DNA of 64,000 bases from Enoplosus armatus (Eukaryota > Chordata > Actinopteri > Centrarchiformes > Enoplosidae). Both the position numbers and the translations under genes were made by a program. Under the pieces are notes generated by a model. The model was not told where the DNA came from. It made no database searches and worked only from the letters and a program-made list of their open reading frames with translations. Position 1 is the first letter of the stretch. Each line of letters begins with the position of its first letter. This document shows positions 1-35,369 of the stretch, piece by piece. Location: the NCBI RefSeq assembly GCF_043641665.1, contig NC_092195.1:18558774-18622773 (forward strand), in the 5' to 3' direction.

Positions 1-1262
1 CAGTGTTCACCAGTGCACAGAAAAGGCAGGTTCATGCTAAATCCCCCCTTATACCAGTGACTGCACCCAGTAACTGACTGTTTTTGGTTCGGTTGGGATA
101 TTAGCACGCAGCAAGGATAAATATCTTCATTTTGAATGGGTGAGGGTCAGACTCAGCAGTGTGAACCATCAGTCAGCTGAAAAGATCTCATATCTGGGTT
201 CTCTCATCTATATATCCATGACTCTACTCTAAACTCCTGTAATGTTCAGATTCATAATAACCAAACTTGCTTTGTCATTACTTTGGTTAAACTTTAGAGA
301 CAAACTGATCAAATGCATCACTCTATATATTAGAGCTGAAATTCAGATTCAAGTGTGCGTGTTGCTGGTTTTCTTAGTCTTCTATGAAAATAAATTGAAT
401 ATCTTTGGGTTTTAGACTAAACACAAAAAGCTATTTGAAAACTTCACCTTGGGCACAGACAAACTGTGGCAGACATTTTATACCATTATCAGACATTTTA
501 TAGAACAAGCGATAAATAGAGAAAATAATCGACAGAAATGAATTTGCAGATTGATAGTGAGATTGGCTGCAGCTTTAGTGTACGCAGGTGTTAAAACTGT
601 TAAGCCATTAAAAATGAATGCATGTGTTTTAACTAAAAAGGCAATTAAGCACACTGATAATGACAGTGATTACAGCTTTATCCTTAAGATTGTTTAAAAT
701 ATATATATACTTTTCTTTTTTCTTGCTATATTACAAATATTATTACAAAAATATTGCAGCTGAGTTTTATATAAAACCTTGATAACCTTCAGCTGCGGGA
801 GAGATTTGGAAAGGTGTCGATATTCCTGATAAGACAGAATCATAAGACTATTGACTTTGAGATAAAAGTTGTGATAAATGTATGTTTGCACACTATTATA
901 GAGGCATTAAGTGATATAAAGAAGTGATAAAAAGGAAACCACCTGCAAAGGCACTAACAAGTCTCTGGCGCAACGCAACACCAGTCTCATCCCATGTAAT
1001 TTCATTATCCTGTGACACAATTATGTCACATTTTCAGATCAGACAGTCAAGATAGTGAACAGAAAGTAGGTTATAAAGTCAGCCATGAATGCCATAAATC
1101 CCAGCACCTGTCATAAAATATTATGGAGCCACTGGTACTGATCAACATCCTTATCAACTTCAGCCAGATACATAGCCATTTTGTGCAATGTGCAACACTC
1201 TCAGTTATAGCAGATGTATAAGCACAGAGCTTCTTCATCTTGGTTTTTACTTCCTTGCTCAC
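1..1262 (-). other. gsk3a: gsk3a intron downstream of exon 2
   Basis: AT-rich noncoding DNA. I searched the minus strand for the remaining GSK3 exon 2 residues (glycine loop, VAIKKVLQD) and found none. It holds a degraded interspersed repeat at about 361-580. Confidence 0.6.
361..580 (-). mobile_element. hAT-like non-autonomous element, family A, copy 1 (fragment)
   Basis: Contains the family landmarks AATATCTTTGGGTTTTAGAC, TTTGAAAACTTCACCTTGGG and GACATTTTATAGA in that order. This is the reverse orientation of a repeat common in percomorph genomes whose ends read roughly CAGGGCTGCAACTAA. Four further copies lie in this window. It is diverged and the ends are approximate. Confidence 0.6.
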
Positions 1263-1348
1263 CTTAATGTCAGTGTAAGAGACTTCCTGTGGGCGGTCTG
1301 GTCCCTGGCCTGGTGTGGCCACAACTGTTGTCACCTTCCCGCTGTCTC
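1263..1348 (-). CDS. gsk3a: gsk3a coding exon 2 (short form)
   Basis: After the acceptor CATAG the frame reads [16 protein letters not shown], then [13 protein letters not shown], the conserved lead-in to the GSK3 glycine-rich loop. A strong donor, AAG|GTGAGC, follows at once. The next family residues (VIGNGSFGVVYQ) are not encoded here or in the rest of the window to position 1. In human GSK3 genes, as I recall, the same exon runs on past the loop to about QDKRFK. The exon here is 86 nt and ends in phase 0. Confidence 0.88.
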
Positions 1349-4300
1349 CTATGGAACAAGCAAGAACAGGGTCAATTTGAGGTGAGAAGAAGGTGTAAGA
1401 CTTTATCACTTTACCAACGTAACATGGGTAAGGGGGGGTATATCAAATGCGTATTTTTTTATTTCAATTTGAAGTAGAACTCTGCTCTTATGAGTCATAG
1501 CAGGTAATCTGTTAATTGCTTTATTGTGATGTTATAGAAGGATTAAAATAGGCTGTGGTCTCTAACGCTCCTTTCTACAAGAGGTAATGATAAGAAGCGG
1601 CTTCACAACGTAACCAAAACAATACCCCCGACATTCAGCCCAGGACACTTGCTGCAGACGGCCTCAACATCTGGGCCGTTTCTCCGCTGGTTGTTTGAAT
1701 ATTTAGGTTAATGACAGCCAAGTGAGTGGATGTCAACTTTACGAAGCCTCCGAGGAAGTAGAAAGGAATGGCAGAGTTCATATTCAAGACACTGTGTCTA
1801 ATTAAACTGGGAATGAACCCAAAAATAGGCCAACCCCTTTCTCTGTCCTGATAAACTGTTTTAAGTGATAACAGCCTTCCATACAAGGATTGTTAATACC
1901 AGTGGCACTGTGCTGGTCAATCGCATACAAGCAAGTTGAAAAATCTTGCTCCAAATGGAGAAGAAAACACCTTGTGGTGCCTTGGTGTTTGACAAGTCTT
2001 CAAAATGACTTCATGGTTCATATGCCATCATCTCAAGTGTGGTCATAACAACTTTGGCACAGTAAAACCATTGAAGCTTAGTGTGCGGTCATCGTCTCTG
2101 CCTACATTTGTATATATTGTTCACTTTCCTGCCCATGAAAGCTTTCATGCTAATGTTTTACCTGAGACCCACGATAAAACACAGTCAAAGAAATTAAAAG
2201 TCCTGCTCATAGTTCAGTTATAAAATCCTAGCGCACTGAGGAGCGTCTTTCCTGCCGGGCTGCTGACAAGCTGTCAGCCAAACACTCAGGCACACTGGGC
2301 GGCAGCAGAGGAGGCTGTACCAGGTTCTGGTTCAAAAGTAGTTTAGCCGACTCCACTGACAAGTCAGCACCGGAGCTAAGAGCAGCCAGCTGACACGAGT
2401 CGCACTGCCCTCTGTTTCCATCACCCTTCTCTACTTCCATCAGTCAGTTTTGTGGTCAGGTCAGTTTGAGATAAGATTTGGTTTGTAAAGCTTACAGCCT
2501 GTGTGACTCTGTGTGACAATGACACAGCTAAAAGAAAGTGACTCAAAGTTGACTCTCTTGTTCACTGTACAGCTCATGCTATTGTCTCATCAATACCCAG
2601 TGGAAAAGCACAAAGCTATAGTGGTATTCTCTGTCTGCATGCAGCACAAAACTGTATACAGTACTTTCATAATGATAAAAAAACTTTGTTTATTTCTACT
2701 CCAAACTCCCAACAACAATCTTATACTTTACCCTTATAAAATGCCCCAACCTTTCAGTCTGAAAGCCACATTTGAGGTCATTGTGTATTTTTAGTTTGTT
2801 TCCAATGTCTTCTTGGGCTAACTAACAACATATCTAACTACGGGGGTCCCAGGTGGGCTGGAGGTTTATGGCGCTGACCCTCCCCTCCCCTCATTTCCTG
2901 TCAGCTCTCTACTGCCCACTCTCTAACTTAAAAAGGCGTAATATGCTACCAAGAAAAACAAACTTAAACGCCAATACTCTAATAAATATGGAAAAAAAGG
3001 AAATGTATTTCAACAGTGAAGCTGGAAGATCTGTCAAACAGTAAACCATCACTCATCACAGGAAGAAGACTTTCTGAGGATCGTGTAGTGATCTGTCCAC
3101 CCAACTGTGCACTGCTCTCACTAACCTTGTGGTAGTTTAATGTTGTATCTTCCACTATTGCTCATGTTCAATGTAATCTGTTCAACAAGTATCAGTATCT
3201 TTACACCACAATGACCACTACAGTGACTTTAAACTGCCATTTCTGCTGGTTAAATACATGAAAAATAAACCCAAACGTAGACTTGGTCCATCTGTAGCAC
3301 GTCCAGAAATTCAAAAGGTAAAAAGAAGGCCTAGTTAAAGTGGCAGTCGAAATACAATTACTGAAAGGAGCTGAAACAGCAGTTAAAACTGAAGTATGGA
3401 AATTAGTTAAAGTTTCAGTTTATGTGTAAGCACGGAGAGCCGATGGAGTAAATTGTGGAAGTTGTGGGAATTAAAGAGAGCTTAAAAGCTTTTTTTGTTG
3501 TTGCTGTTGTTCAAAGGTCAGCCCTGAGATACGAAAGGGTTTGAGGTGTCAAAGTACAAGAAATGAAAGTGGATGTGTCAGTTAAAGAGAAAGAGATGAA
3601 GTGAGTTGAAATGTTATTTGAGTTACAAGAGATGAAAGCATGAATATTCTGGTTAATTCAATTTTCTGCACAAAAAAACACCGTACAGATCAACCACTTC
3701 AATATGCAGTTTTATTTCTGTCATTTCATACTGATATAGAGGTAATAAAAGAAGCTACAGTTCTGGATCCCTTTATTTATAACCATATATAGATATATGG
3801 TGCTTAAATAATGGAGCAGCCTTTTGCCATCTAGCTGTCATTGTGCTGTATCACTCTCACTCTAACCCTGACCATGTCCAGTCCACATACTTAATGCTTT
3901 GTGCAAGACAATGCACTTATTGATATGGCCCTCTTACAGCCAGAACTGCATCTCCTGGTCCACATCCACTCACACACAGTAAATTGTCCTCAGCCACAAA
4001 AGTGTGGTGGTCATCCAATAGGCACGTTGGTGATATCTGTTACAGCTGAAACAGTGAGGCCTGCAGAGTGACCGGGTCACTGGGTTCTCTAACTCAATGA
4101 CTGGGTTCACCCTCTGGACAGGAATTTATAAACACACACACACACACACACAGGGCTTCAGGTTAAAAGTAGGACAGTTGGTTAAAGGATATGTTCATGC
4201 CAACTGTCTATGTTGCTCCTCCTCTTACATATCTCTTGCTGATGCACTAGTCAGTACAGTTGGAGATATCAGGGCTCCTTTTCCTGCTGCCATTAAATGT

Positions 4301-4643
4301 TTTACAGTATGAAAAACTGCATCCACAGGCTTGAAACTTCCCTGGGGTCAATAATCCTTCTGTTTTATCGTGGCTTCATTGTGTCTGAGTTCAGCGTTTT
4401 CATATCAGTGGTGCACTGAGTCACACTCTGCTTCCTGTCATCCACCTGACATTCACAGAAGAAAACTCAAGTCTCCAAGAGGAAATAACCCATTTAAAAA
4501 ACATGCAATATGTCACATCCACATCTATTTATTTGGCGTTTTTAAACTCAAACAACAATGTGAAATGAGATATTTACACAAACTATTCTCATTAATGCGT
4601 TGACCAGCAGATTTTCTATGTTAATGTCTTGTGTTCATACACA

Positions 4644-4698
<55 letters not shown>

Positions 4699-7308
4699 TA
4701 CTTAAATGAACTCCACATCTTAAAGCAAAGTAGCTTCAAGAGAATTAAGTTTACCTAATTAATATGCAGTTTAATGCAGCAAGATCTTCCAAAATCTAAC
4801 CAGGCCATCTACTCTATAGGGAGAGCCTCTGGTGTAAGTGTGAGGTTTCTATCAACTATCTATTGTTTTAGAGTTACTGTGCTCAAGTGACAGTCTACCA
4901 CAAGAATCAACACAATGTCCACTTCCCAGTGGATCATGGTTTGCTTTCAGAAAACAGCTGGTTTGCATAACATTTACATAAAGCAATTGTGAACTAAAAC
5001 AATCTTGTGATACCATCATCTCTGTTTGGTTACATGATTTTTATCATAAATGTCTCTGTAGTGTTTCCTAAAGAGATAACCACAATCCATCACACAGCTG
5101 TTTAAGGGAAAATCCACCCAAAAATATCAATGTTTTTCTATAATATTATATAGCTCAATTTAATTTGTGAATTTGTCATGAAGCTGGTCAGTGAAGACAC
5201 AGACCGTGGTGATGATGTCATCCAGAGACACATCCTGGAGCTGCTCAACCGACAGTAAATAATGGAACAACTGCTAGGAGACTGGTAATTATACTGGGCG
5301 TGATGCGTTTTCAGATTCATGGCATTGAGACTTATTTTCAAATCCCCTTGGGTGTAATATCTTATCAGTACAAAAATTCAAAAGAAATTCACTGTTTGTG
5401 GACCATCTCCATCAATTCCCTTGTTAATATGCCAATTTCTGAGGGGCTGATATGGTTGTAGAACAAAATAGCAAATATTTCAGTGTAATAAAATCAGTGG
5501 GAAATGATCTATATTAGCAAAAATGCCATCACATTGAAATTGTTCATTAGGTGTCATTCCAGGACACTGCCATCTCGTTATTCTGTCTCTTTCACAGGCA
5601 AGACATGTCTGGGCTTGTCAGTTCCTCCTTAATTAATGAATTAATGTGGCAAATACTGTGTCTGTTTCTACTGGGTCTACCCATTGCCACTGCATTACTA
5701 AGCTATAAGTAAGCAGGTGGGTAACAAATTATTACTTGTTACGTATTATTTCATCTACCAGCCCCTCTAGCCCATAAGGTGGCTGATCAGTAGTTTTATC
5801 TTATTGTTTAGGTTCACACCTCTTTGTAACAAAATAAAAGATTAAATTCCTTTAAGTTCACTTTCAGACAAGAAGTACCATGAGACCACATTCTGAGCAA
5901 AAGACTGGACTTGCAGTATGAGGAGTATTTTATAGAAAGGATGGTGAGGGTTAATGGAAACCCTTAACATTTCGTCATCAAATATCTTCCACTGTTGTTC
6001 ATAATGACAGATCACTGGTTGGTATGGCAACACAACATCCTTAATGCTCCATGTCCAAGTTTAATTTTACCAGTAATTCAAAATGTCAAATCATATCAGT
6101 CTCTCTCGCAAATATCTGGCTAACTGGGTTAATCCTGCCTCTTGAAATAGCCTCTAGGACTCCCAAACCTGACAATGTACCCATCAATCATCCAAAAGAG
6201 TGTCTTTACCAGCTGAAGGCAACATTTGGGCTTTAAGGGCCTCAGGCAGTGTTGCTCTGCAGCTGAAGGAGGGAGAGAAAACAAGGGTCACGCTGCTTTG
6301 AACTGGAGATGACCTCCCATTCGAGCTCTAATATCAAAGTCACACACCACTGCCTGCTAATGGCTGATAAGGTTTGGATTAACACACGTACACACACACA
6401 CACAGGTCTCTGCTTACACCTGTCACTACGGTGATAAAGGGGCATACTATAACTCCATCTCAGACACAGGAAACCTACTCCTTGGCATCCCAACAGACAG
6501 CCCAGCTCTTGCACTGGATGTGCATCACTTGCATCCTCCAGGCGTCGGCCACCTGCTGCTAAGCCTTTGCCCCACAGGTGACCTTGGTGAAAAGGCAACT
6601 TTCCGTCCTGACCCGTCTCCAGGCAAGCCAGACTGATAGCTGATGCCGCACTCTCAACGACACCCATTAAAGAACCCTGCATGCAGCACTCAAGCTTAGG
6701 TATTTGAGTCTAGCTTGGCCACAAAGAACAACAGAGCCCGTTTTACTGCTCACTCATATTGACCAGTGAAATCAAACAGATCCTCCTCGGCTTGTAACTT
6801 AGCGTTAGTAAATTAACCACATTATTAATCAATTTAGTTGACGTTGCACTGGGTTAAAATTATCACCAGCCAGCAGCTAAGTGTGTCATCAGTAGGGCTG
6901 AATTCATCCATCGGCCGGACGGGGAACTAGTAACATACAAAACAAGTGGCTAACATTAGCAGGCTAGCTAGTTAGCAGGCTAGCAAGTTGGTTACCACTA
7001 CACGGGAGCAATAATGACTTTCCTCTGGATTGTGACACATAACATTAACATGTATTTTTGGGGTAAAAGCACATAATGGAATTTAATGGATAGACAGGCT
7101 CCGATAAAGAGGTGGTAGCTATTTAGAACTTACTGGCAAGCTTAAGGTTCGAGCATCCCGACGAGCTGCTGCCGGAGGCCTGCGGGACCCCGGACTTTCC
7201 TGTGCTGCTCCCCACGGCAGCGGCTGATCCGGTGGACGCAGCGGCGGTTCCTGGCACACCTGGCGGCTCAGCAAACGAGCTGGTCCTGGGCCGCCCGCTG
7301 CCGCTCAT
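1263..7308 (-). CDS. gsk3a: Glycogen synthase kinase 3 alpha, 5' part (two exons in window)
   Basis: GSK3A is a cytosolic/nuclear Ser/Thr kinase that phosphorylates primed substrates such as glycogen synthase and beta-catenin and is switched off by AKT. Two spliced pieces are visible: exon 1 (7134-7308) and exon 2 (1263-1348). Exon 1 ends in phase 1 (A) and exon 2 opens with GA, giving an Arg codon, so the junction reads [16 protein letters not shown], as in vertebrate GSK3. The start [16 protein letters not shown] carries the AKT site (RxRxxS, Ser11 here, equivalent to human Ser21). TSSFAEP plus a Gly/Ser/Ala-rich linker favours the alpha over the beta paralogue (TTSFAES). The N-terminal extension is shorter than in mammals. 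The catalytic domain lies left of position 1. cic follows upstream on the same strand. Confidence 0.93.
1349..7133 (-). other. gsk3a: gsk3a intron 1
   Basis: A 5.8-kb intron. I see no supported gene on either strand. It holds CA repeats at 4132-4152 and 4647-4696 and otherwise unique AT-rich sequence. The open frames at 2228-2440 and 6242-6682 (minus) have no recognisable domain. Confidence 0.6.
4647..4696. repeat. (AC)n microsatellite
   Basis: About 50 bp of uninterrupted AC dinucleotides within gsk3a intron 1. A shorter AC tract is at 4132-4152. Confidence 0.95.
7134..7308 (-). CDS. gsk3a: gsk3a coding exon 1
   Basis: The ATG is at 7308-7306 and opens [16 protein letters not shown]; the exon ends ...SNLKLA plus one base. 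The donor GCCA|GTAAGT is strong. The encoded 58 residues hold the regulatory AKT-site peptide and a low-complexity Ser/Gly/Ala/Pro linker. The exon is GC- and CpG-rich compared with the AT-rich flanks, as expected next to a CpG-island promoter. Confidence 0.93.
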
Positions 7309-7560
7309 ATCTCTGTGCAGGGGTCAGGGTTGTTTTTTCACTATTTTCAGCCAAGCGACTATTAATTATGAATACCCGGCAGCGAATAATCGTGGAAAGA
7401 CACACCGAGAAATACCGCTCCCGTTGCCGCCGGCTGTCTGGGCTGATAGCTGTTGCTAGACACCTAGAAACAGACCGCTCGCAATGCCACCTGGGAGATG
7501 AAGTTCCAAGTAGCTGTAGCTCAGGTTTGCTGCCCAGGTTTTCACAAATCAAAACAACTA
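7309..7560 (-). promoter_or_regulatory. gsk3a: gsk3a promoter / 5' UTR region
   Basis: CpG-bearing sequence directly upstream of the gsk3a start codon, with no TATA box. On the minus strand 7481-7504 reads ACTTCATCTCCCAGGTGGCA then TTGC, resembling the ZNF143 promoter motif (ACTACAATTCCCAGAATGCA). No transcription start can be fixed from sequence alone. Confidence 0.5.
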
Positions 7561-10500
7561 CAAATTTAAAATGACTTAACAGTGGATGTAGGCCAAAGAA
7601 TTAGCAACAGTCACAGTATATATTACCATAAAAACGAAAGGCTAAACATTTTAGTATTAAGATAAAGATCCCAGATAAATCTCTGACTTTACCCTGTTAG
7701 TGGCAAGTTGCCCACTTTATTCTTATAGTACAGAGATTATTTTTAAATGACAGATTAGTGTAGCTAGCCCATGAAGCACTTTTACTGCTTGTGAAATTAT
7801 AAAAGTAATATATAAATATATATAAGTATATATAAAAGTAATAATTTTGCAAAAGGAGAGAAGACTATTCAGCATTGTGATTTATTTAACTTGATTTGCT
7901 TCAAATGAAGGGCTTTTTAGTAATCTCATTCGATATAAGTAGTGAATTGATATGTCTTGATTGGGAAAAACAACAAACATCAACTGGTAAAGCCTTCTGA
8001 GTTTATTTGTGACTCTGAAGTGGGCAGGCGGCAGTTGTCATCTCCAGTTTCCCACAGCGACGAGGACCCCTTACCTTAGCCCACCTCTCGCCCAATATGA
8101 CCTGAATCTGAAAGGCTGCTCTAATCCAATAAGCACTCTAAACAGTGAGATGCTTGATAAAGGCCAGCTGGAGAAGTACACAGTGTATGTTCCAGGGATT
8201 TAGGGGGGCTTGCCTGGTGGATCAAGGCGGCTGCATCTGTAGATCTTGTTCATTAGTCTACAGCCAAATCTGTTCAAATGAGGATGCATCGACTATTCTC
8301 TCTCGGCTCTTCCATTTCCATTTTGGAAAGAGCAGAAGTCAAAGAAGAAATAGCAATAAATCAGGGAGTAGTATCAAAGTCATTTGACACCAGGATTGAT
8401 GAATAAGACATACAATGTGGTCAAATTTAAAAAATGACAAAAACACTGGATTCAAGAATGTGAAATAAATTCAAGGACATGAGACATTGTGTTAGATCTT
8501 TAATATTTTCAATATTTAGTTTTTTTGTTGTTGTTTAGAAATATTGCACATGGTCAACATGCCTGCTTATGAGATAACACTCACCTCGCTCATCCTAAAA
8601 TTCCTTCTCCAAAGTAAGGACAGTTTATTTTTAAGCACAATCATACAGTGTACACGCATACATGTGTGTGTATGCACATATGTCTGTGTGGGTGTGTGCA
8701 CGCGTGCATGTGATTGCACATGCATGCAGACGGACACTTTACAGCCCTAACCTCAAAGAGATGTGAATTGATAGTCTTCTATTACCTGTGAGTATTTATA
8801 TATATATTTATATATTGTATATCCTGAATATATATTTCATATATATCCTGAATCATCTGGGTTTGATAACAGTCAAGATGGCGGACAAAATAGTCGTGGT
8901 GACTATAAAAATACTGTCTCTAGAGTAGAATATAGAATGTAGAATACAATGAAAAATATACTATTGATAATGTTGCTGTGTGGAAAGAGAACAAGAGGTT
9001 GGTTGTGTTAACACACTACCTGCATGTGCCAAAACATACACACACACCCAAACAGACCTAAATGCACATATATGGAAATACCGGTATATATATTTTTTTC
9101 ACACATCCAACTGTATACAGAGAAACAAAAGAGATACCCATAATAATAACTACCCCCACTCTTCACCGCGGAAGCAAAGAGCCAAAAAGTGCTATTCAAA
9201 AATTGTCTTTGACTTTTAGTAAGTTATACCCTCTATCTTTTCAACAATAACAATAATTGTGTGATTCTTTTTTGTTTTGTTTTATACCATAGTTAAAGAT
9301 AGTATCACAACAGCTCATTCCTCTCACTGACTCACTGCACTGGATTTTAATATCTATGGCACAGAGCCTTCCCCCAAAACAAAATAACCCACCCATTTCC
9401 AAAAAAATAAATGTCCTATTGCACCATTTGACGGGAAAGGATAAAGTGTCGAGAAGAGAGGGAAGAGGGGAGGGCTCCAGAGACTGCCCTCCAGGGCTGG
9501 TCTAGGATCTGCTTTCCCTGAACTAACCCTAACCAGAGCCATCCTGAGCTACATAGCGCTTGACCCGGGACCAGTGCTTAAGGGCACTTTCTAACAACAC
9601 TTGAGGGGTCGAGGGAGACGGGTGAGGAGGGAGGTAAAGAAGGGAGGAGGAGAAATGGGTTGAAAGTAGGGAAAAAGCAGGGCGGACAAGGAGAGGAAAA
9701 GGGTGGTTGATAACATACGGAACAAGGTTATTATTTTTTCTACTAAAACAATCTCTAAAAACAATACTTTCCTGATTTTACTTGCGGCGGTCCCAGACGA
9801 GAAGGGCCGCACAAATTGTGCAAACACCTGATTTCTGCGTTTTATAAAACGACAAACGCCCCTGCTCCCCCACTTCTGTGTCTGGTGAGAAATCGTAGAG
9901 GAGGGAAGAGGGGGGGAGAACCGCCCCAGGTACAATTAAAAGTAGGGGGGCCACAGACTGATTTTGTCCCCTTCTTCGTCCAAAGTTTATTTTTTTTTGT
10001 TGTGATTTTTTTATGCTGGAGAAGAAACACAATAGAGCCACGAGAGAAAAACAGGCCACGGTAAAACTGGTTATTTCCACGGCAACGATAACGAGAGAAA
10101 GCAACATTATATCCACTGGGAGATTCAGAGAAGTTTGGTTAAAATTCTACTTTTTCTCTCTGTTGGTAAGCTTGTCATGTTGTTGTTGTCCTTATTCACT
10201 ATTATTATCTGTCTTTCTATAGTTGGAATATGAATCTTCCATCCAAAGAACATCATCCAGTTTCTTCTTCTGCCTTTTCTCGGTGCTCTGTTGGGAGCCG
10301 ATCAGTGTCGAACTTAACGTTGATTCTTCTAAGCCTCACAACCAATAGTCTCTTTACATAATCTCTTTACGGTGCCTGCTCACACAGGTTTTGGGGAGGA
10401 GACCCCAACAGACATACAGACATATATAATCAGCTCCCGCCAATGAGGACTCAGTCTTTCATAATGGCAATAACTGAAGGTGCAAAGATTGGTCACACTA

Positions 10501-10980
10501 CATCCCGACTCCTGCCTTCTTTTTGTTTTTCAGGAGCGAACAGATTTCATGCTTTCAGTTTCTCTTCTCACTACAATCACTAAAAACTGTGCAGGCCAAT
10601 GGCTTGGTCAGACCAGGTTTGACTATGTTTGTGTACGAGTGCTCACACTGCACAGATGTGTCCATGCACTGCGTGTGTTTGTGTGTGTGCGTGTACTGTA
10701 TATGTGTGTGTGTGTGTGTGCTGTCTGTCTTGCAGCATCGAGGGGCTGTGGAATATTAGTGGAGGTCGTTGGGGTTGTGTTTGTGTCCCGACCACTGTGC
10801 TGAGGAGTGGAAGGGCGAGAAGGAGGTCAAGTCAATGGCATCTGAGGGCTGGCTGGCTGGCTGGCTGGCTGGCAACAGCAAACTGCATCTGCACAATAAG
10901 TGACAAAGTGCCTTTGTGTGTCATGGTCCTTGGTGGCGGCTCCTGGGGACTGCCAACCAAGAGTAACAGTCTGATTTGGT

Positions 10981-11022
<42 letters not shown>

Positions 11023-11221
11023 CAGAGAGATAGAGAGCGTGTACCACAGAGTTTGTGTGTCAAACTACAAACTATTGTACAATGTGCTGAGAGCAGACCT
11101 GGGCAAAGTGTTAACTGAAAATATTCTGGATACTTGGGGGAAAAAAAGGGAAAACAACACTACAAGAAGCACTTGACTCATCAGGACTTGCATGTGATTC
11201 GTCCACGTTTGAGGCTTTTTT
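7561..11221. other. Intergenic region gsk3a-cic
   Basis: No gene supported on either strand. It contains AT-rich stretches (7800-7850, 8795-8850), a purine-rich block (9430-9700) and a TG-rich zone (10620-10730). The overlapping open frames around 9350-10120 occur on both strands and lack domain content. Part may be distal cic 3' UTR if the AATAAA at 9986-9991 (minus) is used. Confidence 0.5.
10985..11021. repeat. (GT)n microsatellite
   Basis: About 37 bp of GT dinucleotides just beyond the 3' end of cic. Confidence 0.95.
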
Positions 11222-11227
11222 TTTAAT
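11222..11227 (-). terminator. cic: Candidate cic polyadenylation signal (ATTAAA)
   Basis: ATTAAA on the minus strand, about 185 nt after the cic stop codon and followed by an A-run. It is the nearest such hexamer downstream of the stop. A canonical AATAAA lies much further on at 9986-9991. Neither has transcript support. Confidence 0.3.
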
Positions 11228-11410
11228 GTCTGATTAGACAAATCAAGCGCAACTTGAGTAGCTTAAATATTTGTGACCATATTCAAATGTATTTCTGCCC
11301 AGGTCTGGTGGAGATAAGTGCCGATAAAACGGATCCTGCTGGAGCCATTCAGAGTATGCTCCTCTCTACTTCTTTTCCTTGATTTTTTCCACTTTGTCAT
11401 CCTCTCCAGC

Positions 11411-35155
<23,745 letters not shown>

Positions 35156-35369
35156 CTTTTCATCTAGCTTGCCTTTTCTCCAAACAAGTCTTTTTATTTA
35201 TTTATCCCAGAGATTCTCTTTGGCGTTCCTCTCTTGCTCTGCCTAGTTTTTCTTCTTCCCCCTCCTGTCTATTCTCTCTATTTTCCTCCTCTGCTGGGGC
35301 CTCTCTCTCTCATCCTGTCTCTACTTTCGTTGCGCGACTTCGGCACTTGCCCACCTTATTCCAGAAACT
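35156..35369 (-). other. cic: cic 5' UTR part of the first coding exon
   Basis: A strong acceptor, CCCTTTCTTTCAG, ends at 35370 on the minus strand, giving 214 nt of untranslated exon before the CIC-L ATG. No in-frame ATG lies close upstream of the MKPIKK start. Confidence 0.6.

Noticed and set aside
2228..2440. Minus-strand 70-codon GC-richer frame in gsk3a intron 1
   Set aside because: No recognisable motif, and the flanking splice signals do not suggest an exon in phase with gsk3a.
7146..7160. GGTTCGAGCATCC, similar to a tRNA B box
   Set aside because: It lies inside gsk3a coding exon 1 and no A box or cloverleaf surrounds it.
9354..10116. Several overlapping 60-114-codon frames on both strands between gsk3a and cic
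   Set aside because: Mutually overlapping, low-complexity and without domains; better explained as noncoding or 3' UTR sequence.
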